64,000 nucleotides of DNA from Oscheius tipulae (GCA_037178975.1 JASJZH010000006.1:7440001-7504000), one strand, 5' to 3'; counted from the stretch's first letter, positions 1 through 12,486 are shown. The notes: generated by a model not told the origin, from the letters alone. A program made the numbers and translations.

Positions 1-306
1 GTCCGACGTAGGTGTACATTGGCGTGAGCCAGAGGGACCTAGTCTCACTTTGTATCAAAAAGTATTGAACGCTTACGTAAAGTTGACAAGAAGATCCGAT
101 ATGGCCAGATTCGTGATAAAAATGTTGGTCACTGTCTGCATCCTCTTGTTCCTCATGACCACATATACCACCAAGAAGTTACCCGTCACGGCCACACAGA
201 AGATTGTCAGGTATATAAGCAGAAGAAGTAATCGCAGTGGGATGATTTCCATTGGATTCTGCAATTTTTCACTCCTTATTTCGTTCAACTGCCTTCCGCG
301 CAACAT
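1..306 (-). CDS. Rhodopsin-family GPCR, neuropeptide-receptor-like (partial, N-terminal part)
   Basis: Two exons are visible on the minus strand. The first (to 77) encodes a short N-terminus and TM1, with GNFLVVYVV carrying the class A asparagine of TM1, then TM2 with [11 protein letters not shown], which holds the conserved LxxxD aspartate. A 38-base intron (76-39) with donor GTAAGC follows. The second exon (38-1) continues in phase as [13 protein letters not shown], the TM2 end and first extracellular loop, before the window ends. The loop suggests a peptide receptor of the NPY/NPFF/tachykinin-like group, but the ligand cannot be named. The ATG at 306-304 is one possible start; an acceptor-like TTGCAG just before NPMEII means an upstream exon could supply the real one. 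Confidence 0.8.
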
Positions 307-315
307 TTTAATCAA

Positions 316-3300
316 GTACGTGTGCCCTCGAGGCCTATGCTATTGCTATTTTTAAGCAAAAGTCTTGTTCTTGACATCTACGTAAGCCTGATCAGACTCG
401 CCAGAAACCCACGTGTTTCAATCTGCATGAATCTGATGTCGGCTTGGCTATTAGACTGGTTAACGTCTGATTGTCCATCTCTGAAATTGCTGCGGATTGC
501 TCAAGAGACTAAGAATAGAAGGAGAGGGCATGGAGGCACATAAATATTGAGGAGAGGGTCCGAGATTTGAAGTGGTAACAAGCAATATACGCGTCATGAT
601 TATAGAAGAGTACGATGAACTTGTTTAATTGCACTCTTCAAAGAAGGAAATTGGAAATTTTCTAATCATACATCAATGAGGGCTCCCAAAGGTAGTCCTA
701 AACGGTCACCTGGGAGCCGCTATTGTGAGCCTCCATGGGTGTCTTGGGAGAAAAGGGGCGGGGCTAATAAAAGAGTTGAAGAGCTCGTGTTTTCGCATAC
801 AATTAGGGCGATCAATCGAAAATATGGCAAAAAACTGGGCAAACATTCTAGGACACGGATCTCGGATGGTGCTCCGACGAATGAAGTCCCGTAAATGAGA
901 GGTTGCAGACTGAATTGAATGTAGGCTTATGCATCCGAGCACAGGAATCAAAAGTCCCGGGCTGTCTCTTTTTTTTGGTATATCATCTGCTCTCTTCGTC
1001 ATGCAGTTTAAAGGGGGCAAGCTGAGAAAGGTGCCGAACTATGGAAGGTCCGTCTTTAACGACTTCATCCTCGCTTCCTGCTTCTTTAAGCTCCACTTTT
1101 CTACCGGAAGTCTGCCTCCAAGCGCTACATTTGCGCTTTGAATTGGCAAGCAGTAGGAGCCATATGATTTTGAGGTCAAGTGTGATTTTGTGAATGTGTT
1201 GAAGTAGAAAATGTGCTTAATTTTAGGTTTGGTCGGTTTGTGTACAAAAAACTTGCAATTTGATGAAATCTCTGAGTATTTTCTCATAGAAAAGGAAATG
1301 AAATGAGTGAAAGCTTTGGAATATTAGAAGCTCGGCAAGGAACAAACACTTGAAAACGGAGAGGGCCTCCGTTTCAATTGTAAGCCTAGCGATCATTCAA
1401 AGATGTCATAGATGTCAATGTCTGCATAGCAGAAAGAAAAATACTAAACAAGAGGGAAGCATTAAAGTGAACAAAGTTTTTTCAGCACGTCCATAAACCC
1501 TCGATGGGAAATTAAGGACTTCCTGGATGAGCGCTTTGTTCATTAGCTCCTGCTTGACTTGCAGTTGTCGCCAGGAGAGACAAGTCGCGTGATGGGTTGA
1601 AAAAAGGCTAGAGCAGAAATGCAACAACTGAGAGGACAAGACTTAAGTAGGCCGGATGTTCAGAGGGCAGTGTACGTGGAGGTGGTGGTCCTCTCCAAGG
1701 AAGTCCGAGGTGAAATTCGATCCTATCGCAGGATTAGTGTCGCATGATCATAGTCAAGAAAGAGGATGAAAATTTAAGACCATTATGAGTCAGTTCTTTG
1801 TGCTCAGCCTAAGGTTATGCGCGATCTATTTCAGTCCTAGAAACGGACTTTTAAACCTTGCGGAGATCCTAAAATCAAGGTGGTTATGAACAACCGTTCG
1901 TGAACGTGCTGTTCCTCAAAGTTCCATGGGAGAGAAAAAAAAGCGTCATAGTTATTAGAATGCTATCCGTATCGAGATTCTCACACACCAATCAGGGTGA
2001 AAGCGTATGTGATGGCATTACATTCAAGATGCAAAAGGAGAGACGGCAAGGGCAGGAATGTACAAAAACAAACACATACTTTCATGTTTCCACATTAGAT
2101 TATGCCTTAAACGAGTTGCAAACCAATGACCCAGCAGTGCGCACCCCAGGCATAATCCGCACTAGGAAGACTTCCTTCTGCACAAGTCCTCGAGGCAGCA
2201 AAATTCATGAGCACTTCCATGGTGACACTTCTGCCCTGACCTTCCTCTTCTCTGCTTACGTTATCTCCCGGGTGCAAGGGGCTAATAAGTGATCACGCAA
2301 TAGAGCTTATTATTTCGCTGTTCGCCAATTAAAAATTTGTAGCTTCGCCTGATGGCTCTAATGGAAAACAGCTATAAAAACAACTGACTAATAAGTAAGA
2401 CAGATCGAGAAGCTATGGTAGAGAAGGGTGGACAAGTCCTTGTTTACGGACTTGCCTAAAGAGTAGTGTTCGTGCTACATCTTCTTGACAAATGGAACTG
2501 CCTACTCGATACTAAATAACATCTCTCAGATGACAGGGAGGAAAGAATATTGGTCAACTGGGCAAATTTGAAGTCTGAAAGGAAGTAATTCGGGCTGTTA
2601 ACAGAATAAGAGTTAGATGCGATGCTTATCCGGCTACTTTTTGTTTACCAAAAAAGAAGCATATGTCACATATTTTCTTGTGGATAAAACTATCATTGAT
2701 CGAGAAGAGAGGCGAGTCTGACCGGAGCAAATCGGATCATATCACAGTGAACATGTTGAGAGGCGCCGCTCCACTTTGTTTGCTTTCTTTTCTGTGACAT
2801 CCTCTCAATTACTAGTTGTGGGAAAGATAGGGTAGAAATGGAAAGATACATTGTCGAGCTCTGAACCTACCGGCCACTAATCGTGGGCACTCGCACTTTG
2901 GAGACATATGGCGGTGTGTGTTGTTTGCCAAGCCTCCTGGCAAGCGATACTTCGACAACTTTTTTAGAGTAGAAAATGCTGATTATATCTTTCTTTATCA
3001 AATAAAAGTGATCATTGTTGTTGATCTTTCAGCTTATACTAAGCGTGTTGTCCGTTTACATTGTATTAGAAAGACTTTAGACCAAACATGGGTCCTGTTG
3101 ACAAAAGTGAATGAAGCATATTTTCAACAGTTTTATTGCAGAACAATGAGAGTACAAGCACAAGACTTCGTCCAGCGTCCGGAGTCCTATGTTTGCGATT
3201 TGAGAGCACCTTTTAGGCTAGAGGTCTGAAACTTTGCATACTGGTGCAACTTAACGAATTCTCGGACAGGCACCTTTCCAATTTTTGATTTTCGACCCGA

Positions 3301-4908
3301 ATCATGTACCTCACCTCCTACGTTTTCCCGTACAGAAAAATCATTAAAGTTGATACTTTGAGCGGTAACGGCTTTGTATTCCACTGAGGCACTTTTTTGA
3401 AAGTTTTGAGCCAGTCACAGCCATCATGACTAAGATGTTGTAATATGAGATCATGAAAATCTTTTCTGTCCCTGACAGTAGCTATTCAACTTTTAGAGGA
3501 TTGTTTCCAAAAACTCATCATTTGATGGCAAAAGTGCTGTAACTATACTAGCGTTAGGATGTATGGATATGGTAAGAAATGCTAGACATCTGACCACCCC
3601 GGTCACAAACGAAAATGTTGGTGAAGCTGGTGCCTCGAAAGAAGCTTTGAACCGCTTCACGAAAAAGAACTGCTCTAAACAACCTCTCCTCTTCCACGGA
3701 GCCATCTCCAAAACAACGACAAGAAGTAGCAACCTTCAGAGTGCCGGAGCAACCTACAACCTCGATAGCTGAGATAAATCCAGCATCTGCCACTTGGTCG
3801 AACCCGTCATCGGTTGTCTGTCAACTAGATCCACGTAAGTAAAACTTATAAATTGTTTTCAAGAGAACTTTGGACGCTGTCATCCTTTCAACAGACCATG
3901 ATGTTTCGATGTGAGACACCAGACGTCAGCCCAGGTCAACAACCACATCTGAGAGTAACAGCTCCGTCTCAACCACGACAACAAGCCATTCCGCTTCAAC
4001 TTGCAGCATCTTATGCTCAACACCCTTTACTACATGTGCAAAAACAAGCCAAGACATGTTAAGGTACGAGGCTTGCATATCCCCAACCAGACAGTCTTCT
4101 TTCAGATCCGCCTGTACTCTCTTAAACAGGTTCAAAGTGTCTCCACCTCCTGAGATTTCGTTGGTTTTACCCGGTATTAGCCTTTCAAGAATCCCAGTCC
4201 TTGATTCTGATACGTCGGTTCTCTTCTTATCCCATTTTTTGTTTTTCCGGTCTTTCGTCTTACTGTGTAACCTATTTGTTCTCATATTTCTCCACTATTT
4301 CTAGTATTGTTTTTTCTGTTGTTGCAAGTTGATGCGACCAAGACTAGAGCTCTTGGTGTTTTTATTCCAGTTCATACTTTCCCTGGTCATCTCCCGGTTA
4401 GTTTTTGACCGGTTAATTGTTGATACACCATCCACAGAGATAAATTTATTTCATAATTGATGTCATTCATGTCTCTTCCTTGCCTTAAAACGTCTGAACT
4501 CTTATCGAGCTCACTGCTTGGACCCTCTCTTTGTCCGCTCGTGAATCAACTGCTAGTAGCATTCATGATCTAATAACTAATTGCCGTAACTACTCCGAAT
4601 ATCGATTTGTTTCTATAGATGTTTCCAACTTCCATCAAAGACATGGGATTTTGCTCGTTTTCTTCCAAAAACTCGTTCAGTGGGGTCGAGCCGCTCACGA
4701 CGTTTTAATTTTGTGTTTGAACGTTATAAATACAATATAAAATGTCAATCAACAAAATCTGGTATTCACTTTTATCCTATAGACATTCAATCTCAACATG
4801 TACTTGTGAAAAATATAAACCTCGTAAAACGTTCAACACCGTATAAATGACAATTTAGGAGTCACATCTTCTAAACTATCTAACCCATATGGCCACCCTG
4901 CTTTAATG
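316..4908. other. Intergenic stretch, no convincing gene
   Basis: About 4.6 kb without a recognisable protein. There are several open frames of 70-130 codons with no family motif and no chain of splice-compatible exons. The most protein-like is a 119-codon frame on the minus strand at 4285-3926, with a basic N-terminus and a GKTNEISGGGDTLNLFKRVQ stretch; it may be an exon of an unknown gene, but I could not extend it in either direction. A small inverted repeat (GGCTCCCA / TGGGAGCC) lies at about 682-719. Confidence 0.4.
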
Positions 4909-7900
4909 CTACTGTGCGTTAACAAGAAGGCATCGCCTTGCCCGTCGTACCTGAAAATTTTTCATTAGTTTCACCCATTAAATGCTTACCTCCTCCTTAT
5001 ACTTGTATTCACGTGAAAGACGATCCCGGATCTCCATCAGAAGCTCACCAAGAAGATTCTTTCCCTTCCATTTGCGCCAATCTTTGAGATCTTCGGAATC
5101 TTAAAAGTACTGCTTAGAACTTAACGCATAAACAATTACCCAAATCGAGTCCAACACCCCACCAGTTGTCTTTAGGGCTTGCTTCCACCAGAACTCCTCC
5201 AATTGTTCGGAAGAGTTCGAAGCGAAGCTTCTCGAACTGCTCATACTAAACACTTTTCAAATGACAATAAGTTGAAAGAAAACCTTCTGCAAGTTAGCCT
5301 CAAGCATATACTTCCACGAGACTTTCTTCCATGATCTGGCATCAAATTTATCTAAACTACTGCCAATGAGCTTCATCTGCTTGGCGTCCGTGGACATTAA
5401 GATGGCAGCGGCAGCCGCCTCGTTTTTGGAGAACTCTGTAAAGAGTAATGTTTACCCAGTTGATAACTTGAAGCAACATTAAAAAATAAGTAAAATCCTT
5501 ACTTGCTTTTCTCCACATGTAGTATTGTTCAATGCAGCAAAAGTTCTTCTCATTGATCTTCAGTCCCGGACAGGGGAAATGATTCGAAAAGACGTATTTG
5601 TTTGTGAAGAAAGGAATGATTCGGTCACGATCGTTTGTGGAATCCAGGACTTTCGGTGTCTCGAATTCAGATTTGTACTCCTGCTGAAGCCATCACTATA
5701 AAAGCCAAACAATCTCGTCACCTTTTTGGACCAGTCTTCTTTTGAGTCTCTGCCACCTCGTTTCTCATGTTTTCGCGACTGATCTCTTTCTGACCAGGGT
5801 TTCTTGCCTAGCCTGTTCGACGGTACTTTTCGATCATCTTCTCTCTAAATACGCTGGTCAAAAATTACAAAAGCGTTCATACCATTTTCTTGCAGTGGTC
5901 CCGGTCGCGTTGAAGAGAAGTGTTTCGGTGCCTCTTTCTTGATTCTCTATCTCGCTCTTTCTTTGGTTCGATCCACGTAGATTCTCTTTCCTTTGTTCTC
6001 AAGACAACGGACTCTCTACATTCGCTTGCATCCTGAAACAATACCAAAATATCAAATTAAGCTCATACCTTTTCTTTGCTATTTTCATGTCTTCTGGGAT
6101 GAGAAGAATGTTTATCGATGTGGCTCGAGTCGTTTTCCGTCACTTGACGAATGGATATGGAGCCATTCTCCTTCCCGGTAGTTTCAGGTGAAGGGTTCTG
6201 TTTTCGTTCATCCTAAACCCATGTATTACAAACTTTTATGAATAATTGCCTGTGATTTGCTGCTAGAAGCCTTTCTCTGAGAAGAAGACGGTCGGCCTTT
6301 TCTTTTAATATCATCTTCCGTTACTTGACGCATCGAAATAGAGTCGTTCTCCAGTGAAGTAGCAGTAGCGGAATAGACCTTTTCGCTTTGGCTCTGAAAT
6401 CACGTAATACAAAGAATTGGAAAGACACTGACCTCTTTTTTGTTATTGTCGTGTCTTCTGTGATGAGATGAACGGTGGTCTCTTCTGTTTGTGTCGTGTT
6501 CCGTCTCGGGACGAATCACTGTCGTTTCTTTTACCGTCAAAGTGACTAGTGGTGACGGGGCTCGCTTAGAATCCCCCTGAATTGAACTGCTTACTAAGGT
6601 TGTGCCAAAACAAACCGCTTGTTTGCTTTGATGGCTTCTGTGATGAGAAGAATAGGTATCTTCCTTCTTTGAGCCAACCTCGCACACCACTTTGTTTCCA
6701 GATAATATTGGTCCGTTCTCTGGCAGTCGCTGCGAAGAAACAGTGGTCCTGTTTCTGCTGTCCTAGAATTCAATTGTGACAAAGCAGTAATAAAATAAAC
6801 CATTCTTCTTCGATGGTCTATTTGCCGAGCGTGGGAAATATAGACTTCACTCTTCCGTAAATCTCGGCTATGTTCGAAGTTATGGTGCAGGGAATTCCGC
6901 TCTTTTTCTACTGATTTGCGTAAAGATTTCATCTTTTGGACCGTTTTGTTCTGAAAAAGAACTGTGAATGAGTCGATTAAGCGATTACCCATCCCTCGTC
7001 CTGCTTTCTTTGATCAAAGTCGTGTTCATCTGCTTTATGTTCCCGGACAGAAGAAGTACGATGATCGTTTGGCAGTTTTTCCAGAGGTGACACCTTCGGT
7101 TTAATCTATAACATTTGGGTTCTTTTCCCAATAGACAGGTGAAAGATCAACTTGGATCAAATAGTTTTCGGCAAGCTCTAGTTAGCCACTGCTGTCAAAG
7201 GGTCAATGTTAAATACCTTTAGTACATTTATAGTTTGCTTCTCTTCTTCTTCTTTCCGAGGACCCTTTAATGATGCTTCAATTCTTCTATAAGATTTCTC
7301 CTCAGATTTGCCTCTTGCACTTGGCGTCTCGATAGTTTTCCGTTTTATAGGCTGCAGAAGATGGGGAGGTAACTGAACATCCATATATTGTTTGTATTAT
7401 CCAATACTCACCACAGTAGGATTCATTTGCGAGTTCTGTTCAAATTTCCTTTTCCGCGTTGCAAAAATCTCTTTTTGCATTTTCTCCTTGTCCTAAACGG
7501 AAATTAATTCAGAAAACATGTTAGAACCTACCGATGTCGTCATCTTCTCCGGGTCGTAAGTCTGCTTTTTCGGGAATATTCTTAACATTTCCTCCGTTTT
7601 GGTAGTATCAGGAGACGTCTGAAAATGCTGTGAATCCATCGAAAGGAGATGACTAACAGTTGTGTCAACAGTTGCAGATGGTTGTTGTGACGATTCTTTT
7701 GCAAGTTTAGCTGGAGGACGGATAACAGTCAAAGTCGGTTCAGCTGCCTAACAGAACGATTGATAATACAAAAAAGTTTGCAAACCGGTGTTCTGACTGT
7801 CGGGATGACAACTGGCTCAGCCCTTTTTTGTGCTACCGGCTTATCAACTCCTGGCGGAAGTATTGGATTTATGGCGCTTCTTTTGATTCTAGCTTCCGTT

Positions 7901-8854
7901 AAGACTTCTTTGGCTTGTTTCTATAACAAATAGTAAGTTTAAACCGACATCATACCTTTTTAGGCTCGTCTCCTTGTTTGGCGACCAAAAACGGATTGGA
8001 AAACGAGATTTTTGAAACGAACGCCGGTCCAATGAGATCCGTATTCACTACAATCGGTTTTTTGACACCGAGTGCTTCGAAAAGACGGTTTCTAAACAAA
8101 CGATGCACTACTGTCAAAACTTAAGCGAGCTCCTACCGTGGCTTTTGTTCGGCTACTTGGGCATCATTCTCGATGACTATCTTCTCCGTTGATGGTCCAG
8201 CTTGTCCAAACTGCAAATAAAAATGTTGCTTTCAGTTTGCTCGAAGCAATAAATTATAGTTTTTAGTCGTAAAAGATGCGGAAGAAAAAGATAACGCTCA
8301 CCTCAATCCTTTTATCAAAGCTGATTGACACGTCTCTCGTCCTCTGGGGAACGTTTCCGTGAAACTTCCACTTTCTAGGCATGTTGATTGTTATCGAGGG
8401 ATCAGGATTGCTGAAAATAAACAATTTAACAAGAAAAGCAGCATACATCGCTAGCTGTCGGGTAATCAACCCACATACGACCTTTGTAATGTTCTAAAAC
8501 TTAGTTTGCATTCCTTGCTTTGAAACACCTGCGATCCGCAAAAGTTACAAAATGTTTAAACACGGCTTAGAATCTCGAATGTTTTGCGGAAAATCAATGA
8601 AAACAAAAAGGTGAAGTGTACAAACCTGTGTGTTCGAAACGTGATCATTGGATTGGCGAAATTTCGATTTTTCGGCGGCATAACAGCTGAATCTTCGTCG
8701 ACGATTACACTGGAAAAGGGCTGTCTGGGTCAGAATGGGATGTGCAAGGTATCGTCAAATATTATGCTCACAAAATATTGCACAATATGTTAACGAACAC
8801 CAAAACTTACGTGAAACCCTTCGGGTGCTTCTTCCGCTGTTGCTTCCAACTCAT
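4909..8854 (-). CDS. NADAR (YbiA-like) domain protein with long charged N-terminal region
   Basis: This is a multi-exon minus-strand gene. The start ATG (8854-8852) opens [14 protein letters not shown]; the stop is at 4911-4909. The last exons carry a complete NADAR domain: [27 protein letters not shown], a helix with [32 protein letters not shown], then [18 protein letters not shown] and [18 protein letters not shown]. These match the family signature (EQYyq.KA; LvEASP.D..WGIGl; G.NlLGk.LMevRd.l). NADAR proteins act on ADP-ribose linked to nucleobases or related metabolites, so a nucleotide or ADP-ribose hydrolase role is expected; the substrate here is unknown. The region before it, coded at 8.8-5.7 kb, is low-complexity, rich in Lys, Arg, Ser, Glu and His, and partly built from duplicated exons. 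A few intron borders near 6.6-7.0 kb do not phase cleanly. Confidence 0.82.
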
Positions 8855-8983
8855 TTTCGAAAGAATATCGAGTTTGAGTAATAAAAAAGCGCTGCGTGTG
8901 TGTAAAAATGGGACGAAGGAAAGACGCGAGAAGGGAGTCAACACACCGCTTTCGATGCCTTATTGACACTACTGTAGATAATG

Positions 8984-9290
8984 TTCGATAGTTAATTTCC
9001 GCTAATCAAAGGACGTTCCTCTCTTGTCAAAATCGGCTTTTTCATAGATGTAGACCAAATACATGCAGTATGATACCTCTCTGTATGGTCATCTAAATTC
9101 AAAAACAACTTTATTACATAGATAGATAGAGATAATCGTACACCGAACCAACTTTACAATCTATACTTCCGTAGTTAGATCGTGCTTCTTTTGGAAGTAG
9201 TGCCGAGATAAGCATTTACCCAGCATGTTTACGTGTTGAAAGTCATCAACTGAAATTTGGTCACCACTGTCCCGGTACGTTCCATGCGCC
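8984..9290 (-). other. Orphan 3' exon with poly(A) signal, plus short conserved tail motif
   Basis: On the minus strand an acceptor-like TAG at about 9291 is followed by an open exon with the stretches HGTYRDSGDQ, VDDFQHVN and SRHYFQKKH, ending at a stop near 9169. AATAAA lies on the same strand at about 9112-9107. Further along, a short frame opens MKKPILTREE and closes RPLISGN before a stop (9046-8996). Neither piece matches a family I know. No upstream exon could be joined because the opposite strand seems to be used there. It may be the remains of a gene or an unusual 3' end. Confidence 0.3.
8986..9030 (-). repeat. Copy 1 of a dispersed short element (RPL[IV]SGN)
   Basis: Shares CTTTGATTAGCGGAAATT-like sequence with copy 2 at 12553-12598. 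On the minus strand both read R-P-L-I/V-S-G-N preceded by an acidic/basic run (REE or KED). Confidence 0.55.
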
Positions 9291-9381
9291 TACATTGCCA
9301 TCTTCTATACAGTGCGGGCAATGTTCGCAATTGACGATTTATCTGAGAGCTTTCCGTTCATGTCTGAACGACAAGAATACA

Positions 9382-9956
9382 ATGAGTCAAGAATCAAACC
9401 AGATCTTTTTTGAACGGAATCTACTTCTCGAACAGATACGTAAATCCAAAGCCATGTATGAGCCTGAAAATCGATTTAGCTGCTAAAATTAAGAAGGAAA
9501 GAAGGAGTTTCGAGGCAGCCGCTGTAGCAGCAAGCATTATGTGGCATTGAACTCAGCTTCCCCCATTTGAGGAGCACCGCCTCAACACTCTGTTTCTCAC
9601 TTTCACAGCGCGAAAAGAAGTTTTGAGGAGAAACTTAGATGAAGCAATGCCTGCTCGTCCCGAAAATATCTGCCAAATCGATTCGCTCTATTATCCAGGA
9701 GAATTTCCAAGCGATAGAACTTCTGCCAACTGAAATGTTCGAAGACACCGAGTCGGAAGCCAAAGACGTTTCGCAGAAGACAAGTCTTGCAGAATTTCAC
9801 AAGAAATACAAAAAGCAGTGGGAGTATGGTCCTAATGTAAGTAGAATTCCCCGTCCATATCTATTTGGACTTGTCGGCTACAGCTCAAATGAAGGACCAT
9901 ACCATACTTGTTGCGCAGGCTAGAATGAGGAAGGATTGAATGTGAATGACTGATCG
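9382..9956 (+). CDS. Small multi-exon gene, unknown function
   Basis: ATG at 9382 opens MSQESNQIFFERNLLLEQ. A possible donor (C then GTAAAT) with acceptor TTTAG leads in phase to PAKIKKERRSFEAAA. Later exons read RKEVLRRNLDEAMPARPENI and, in another frame, ELLPTEMFEDTESEAKD followed by SLAEFHKKYKKQWEYGPN, which ends at a good donor (GTAAGT). A last exon could be EEGLNVND plus stop. AATAAA at 9965-9970 follows. The charged, coiled-coil-like composition looks like a real small intracellular protein, but I do not recognise it. The frame change around 9680-9700 has only a weak splice explanation, so a decayed gene is possible. Confidence 0.4.
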
Positions 9957-10040
9957 GGCTACACAATAAAATATGGTATGAAGTTTGATTGTTGAATCTC
10001 ATATTTTTAATGAACCCTTCTCCTGTATCTCAATGATATT

Positions 10041-10504
10041 ATGGGAGAGAAATGGTTCAGCATCAAGGAAAAGGGCCAGTCGAGATCTACTCTGAAGATT
10101 CCCGATCATGCCAGCTCGACTGAAGCACGTGAACAGCTGCCCACTACTGGTTACAAGAACGTTTGTTTGATGCAAAACATCTTATTTTTTCATTTTTAGT
10201 TTGCGGATGAGAGAAGCCATCATTTTTAACAGAAAATATTGATGGAAATGAGGCAGTTTGTGAATGTCCTGTCAGGAAACCGCTGACTTTGAAGACGACT
10301 TCAATGACTCTCCGGGATTCATCGAACAGACGCAGCCTGCCAATACAATTCGTGAGAATGATGTCAATAAGGTCAATGGACACCTTGGACCAGCTCGATC
10401 GCCTACTCAAAAGAGATCCGACTCTTCTTGATAGATTCATGCGTCGCCAGTGGTCACAAAAAACAAAAACGTCCTGTTCATTGCCACTTTCTGTTTCTGC
10501 ATAA
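10041..10504 (+). CDS. Small gene, unknown function
   Basis: ATG at 10041 opens MGEKWFSIKEKGQSRSTLKI and runs open to about 10160, followed by a possible donor (AAC then GTTTGT). A 93-codon frame ending at 10504 follows, with SMDTLDQLDRLLKRDPTLLD and DRFMRRQ, and AATAAA at 10563-10568. A competing frame over the same bases (ADFEDDFNDSPGFIEQTQ) stops at 10431. I cannot decide which is used, because the intron phase is unresolved. No domain recognised. Confidence 0.35.
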
Positions 10505-10568
10505 CGTGGTTCTCTCGATTTGTTGCTTCACAACTTTCGGTATTATTTTCTGATAAGTTATTAATAAA

Positions 10569-11114
10569 GTTTGAGCGTTGAATTAACTTTACACTGCTAC
10601 AATATCTCTATAATAACGCGGATAGGTTCGAGCTTTCTCCTAACTCCGCTTGATCGGCTTTCGGCTAACATGGACCAGATTACCTATACATTGCTAAAGT
10701 TCTTCTTTGATTGGCTTCGATCTTCTCATTGGGCTGGAACCTGTGTAACTCTGCTCGATTGATGTTCGACTAACAGACTTCAGACAAACTTTAACAGGCT
10801 AACACGGTTATTCACTATGTATTCTTAGTAGAGACAAATATTGATGTGACAAGATGTCTGGCAGATGAAGAGTGCTGGCCCGAACGTAACGAGCAATACG
10901 ACAGCCAATGTAAAAAGAGAAGAGCACTTTATAAGTTTTTTGCCAACAGGAAATGCAGTGATCATTGAGACTTTTCTCGGAAAATAATCCTTGCCTATGT
11001 TGCTTTTCCACTAGCTGAGAAGCAGTGACCAGCCTAGAATGATCAGATAACCATCTCTCTTGATCCCGGGCCGCAAGCTTTCTCGCTATACTACAGTCTT
11101 CCATTATTGCTGTG
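10569..11114. other. Intergenic spacer, nothing recognised
   Basis: About 550 bases between the poly(A) signal of the small gene on the left and the start codon of the glycosyltransferase. It presumably contains the promoter of the latter. I see no conserved motif or RNA gene. Confidence 0.4.
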
Positions 11115-12465
11115 ATGCTTTCCCGTCTTCATATTCCTAGCCTTGTCGTCAACTGTTATCTAATAATAGGTTCTGCTTATTTGGTAGCAGACAATTTTGT
11201 TCGTCTAGGTGCGTAATTGACGGTATCTAAATAGGTACAATTTTAGAACAAGCAGCATCGCGTATGCTGTTTCCAGATCCATGTGTGATCGATCCAATGA
11301 AATGTATCATCAAACTCGTAAAGACTAATTCCTCAAGCGATGCCAAAACATGGACACTCCAAGGTCAAAAAGACGGATTATCCTTTTGTCCAAGAATATC
11401 TCCCTATTTAGAAGGAGTGGTCAGGTAGGTCTTGGAAATATACTATCTAGATTGAAAACTGCAGAGTGAATGTCAAGCCAGAGAAGTTTTCGGTCATTGC
11501 GAAAAGGTATCCGATGATGAGTCCAGGAGGAAAGTGGTCGCCGTCCGACTGTCATGCGAGACATAAAGTCAGAACAGAAATAGGCAGAACACATTTTTAC
11601 TCCAGGTAGCCATAATAGTTCCCTATCGAGATCGCGAATCTCACTTGAAAGTTCTGCTCAACAATATGCACAGTTTTCTACAAAAACAACAACTGGATTA
11701 CGTCATTGTGATTGTGGAACAAGTCGAGAAGCAGACGATCAACCGAGCCAAGGTAATTCAATCAGCTAACAGGAAAACCTATCTTTAGTTGATGAACGTT
11801 GGTTATTTGGAGGCAAGGAAGCTATATCCCTTTGACTGTTTCATTTTTTCTGACGTTGACCTTGTCCCAGAAGACGACAGGAATTTGTACGCCTGTCCTG
11901 TACAGCCTCGCCATATGAGCATCGCTGTGGACAAATTCGGATACAAGTAGGTTGACTCTTTACTGTTTAAAAGGTTCTTCAGATTACCGTATCCCGAGAT
12001 CTTTGGCGGAATAGTTGCTTTGACTGTCGATCAGATGGAGACTCTCAATGGCTTTTCGAATGCTTTCTGGGGGTGGGGTGGTGAAGATGATGATATGAGT
12101 CTAAGGTAGCTTGTTTGGGCTTATTTTCATATATTTAAGTTAGATTGAAATATGTTGGATTCAACATCACCAGATACCCTCATCATGTGGCCAAATACAA
12201 GATGCTGAAACACAGGGCGGATAAGGGAAATCCTGTCAATCCGTAAGTTTTTAAGATTTCTTTTATATGAATTATTTCAAGATGTCGTAATTTGATTCTA
12301 AAACAGTCAAAAGAACGATGGCAAAGCAGTGGAATTCGGAGTATGAATGGAACCTATGAAGTCATACAAACAGATCTCTTCCCTTTGTACACAAGAGTTT
12401 TGGTCGATCTGAAAGAAGAGCAGTCGAAAAAGGAGTTAAACATTCCAGAGCTCTGTTCTCAATGA
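11115..12465 (+). CDS. bre-4: Beta-1,4-N-acetylgalactosaminyltransferase (BRE-4/B4GALT family)
   Basis: Eight exons with short GT-AG introns give a type II Golgi enzyme of about 360 residues, from ATG 11115 to TGA 12463-12465. A short cytoplasmic end and signal anchor (SLVVNCYLIIGSAYLV) precede the stem. The catalytic domain has VAIIVPYRDRESHL, INRAKLMNVGY, the metal-binding SDVDLVPEDD, PRHMSIAVDKFGY, the FGG turn and the family signature FWGWGGEDDD. The enzyme transfers a sugar from a UDP donor to terminal GlcNAc. At the position equivalent to human B4GALT1 Tyr289 (LPYxQYFGG) this protein has Ile (LPYPEIFGG; codon 11999-12001), the state found in invertebrate GalNAc transferases, so UDP-GalNAc is the predicted donor and LacdiNAc the product. 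AATAAA follows 16 bases after the stop. Confidence 0.9.
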
Positions 12466-12480
12466 ATGAATATAAAAAAC

Positions 12481-12486
12481 AATAAA
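12481..12486 (+). terminator. Poly(A) signal of the GalNAc-transferase gene
   Basis: AATAAA begins 16 bases after the stop codon. The 3' end therefore lies a short distance before the convergent insulin-like gene. Confidence 0.7.

Noticed and set aside
1900-2292. 130-codon plus frame
   Set aside because: Begins at GTG, has no domain and no supporting splice context.
3554-3793. Two overlapping minus frames
   Set aside because: Both are open but neither can be chained to another exon, and no motif is present.
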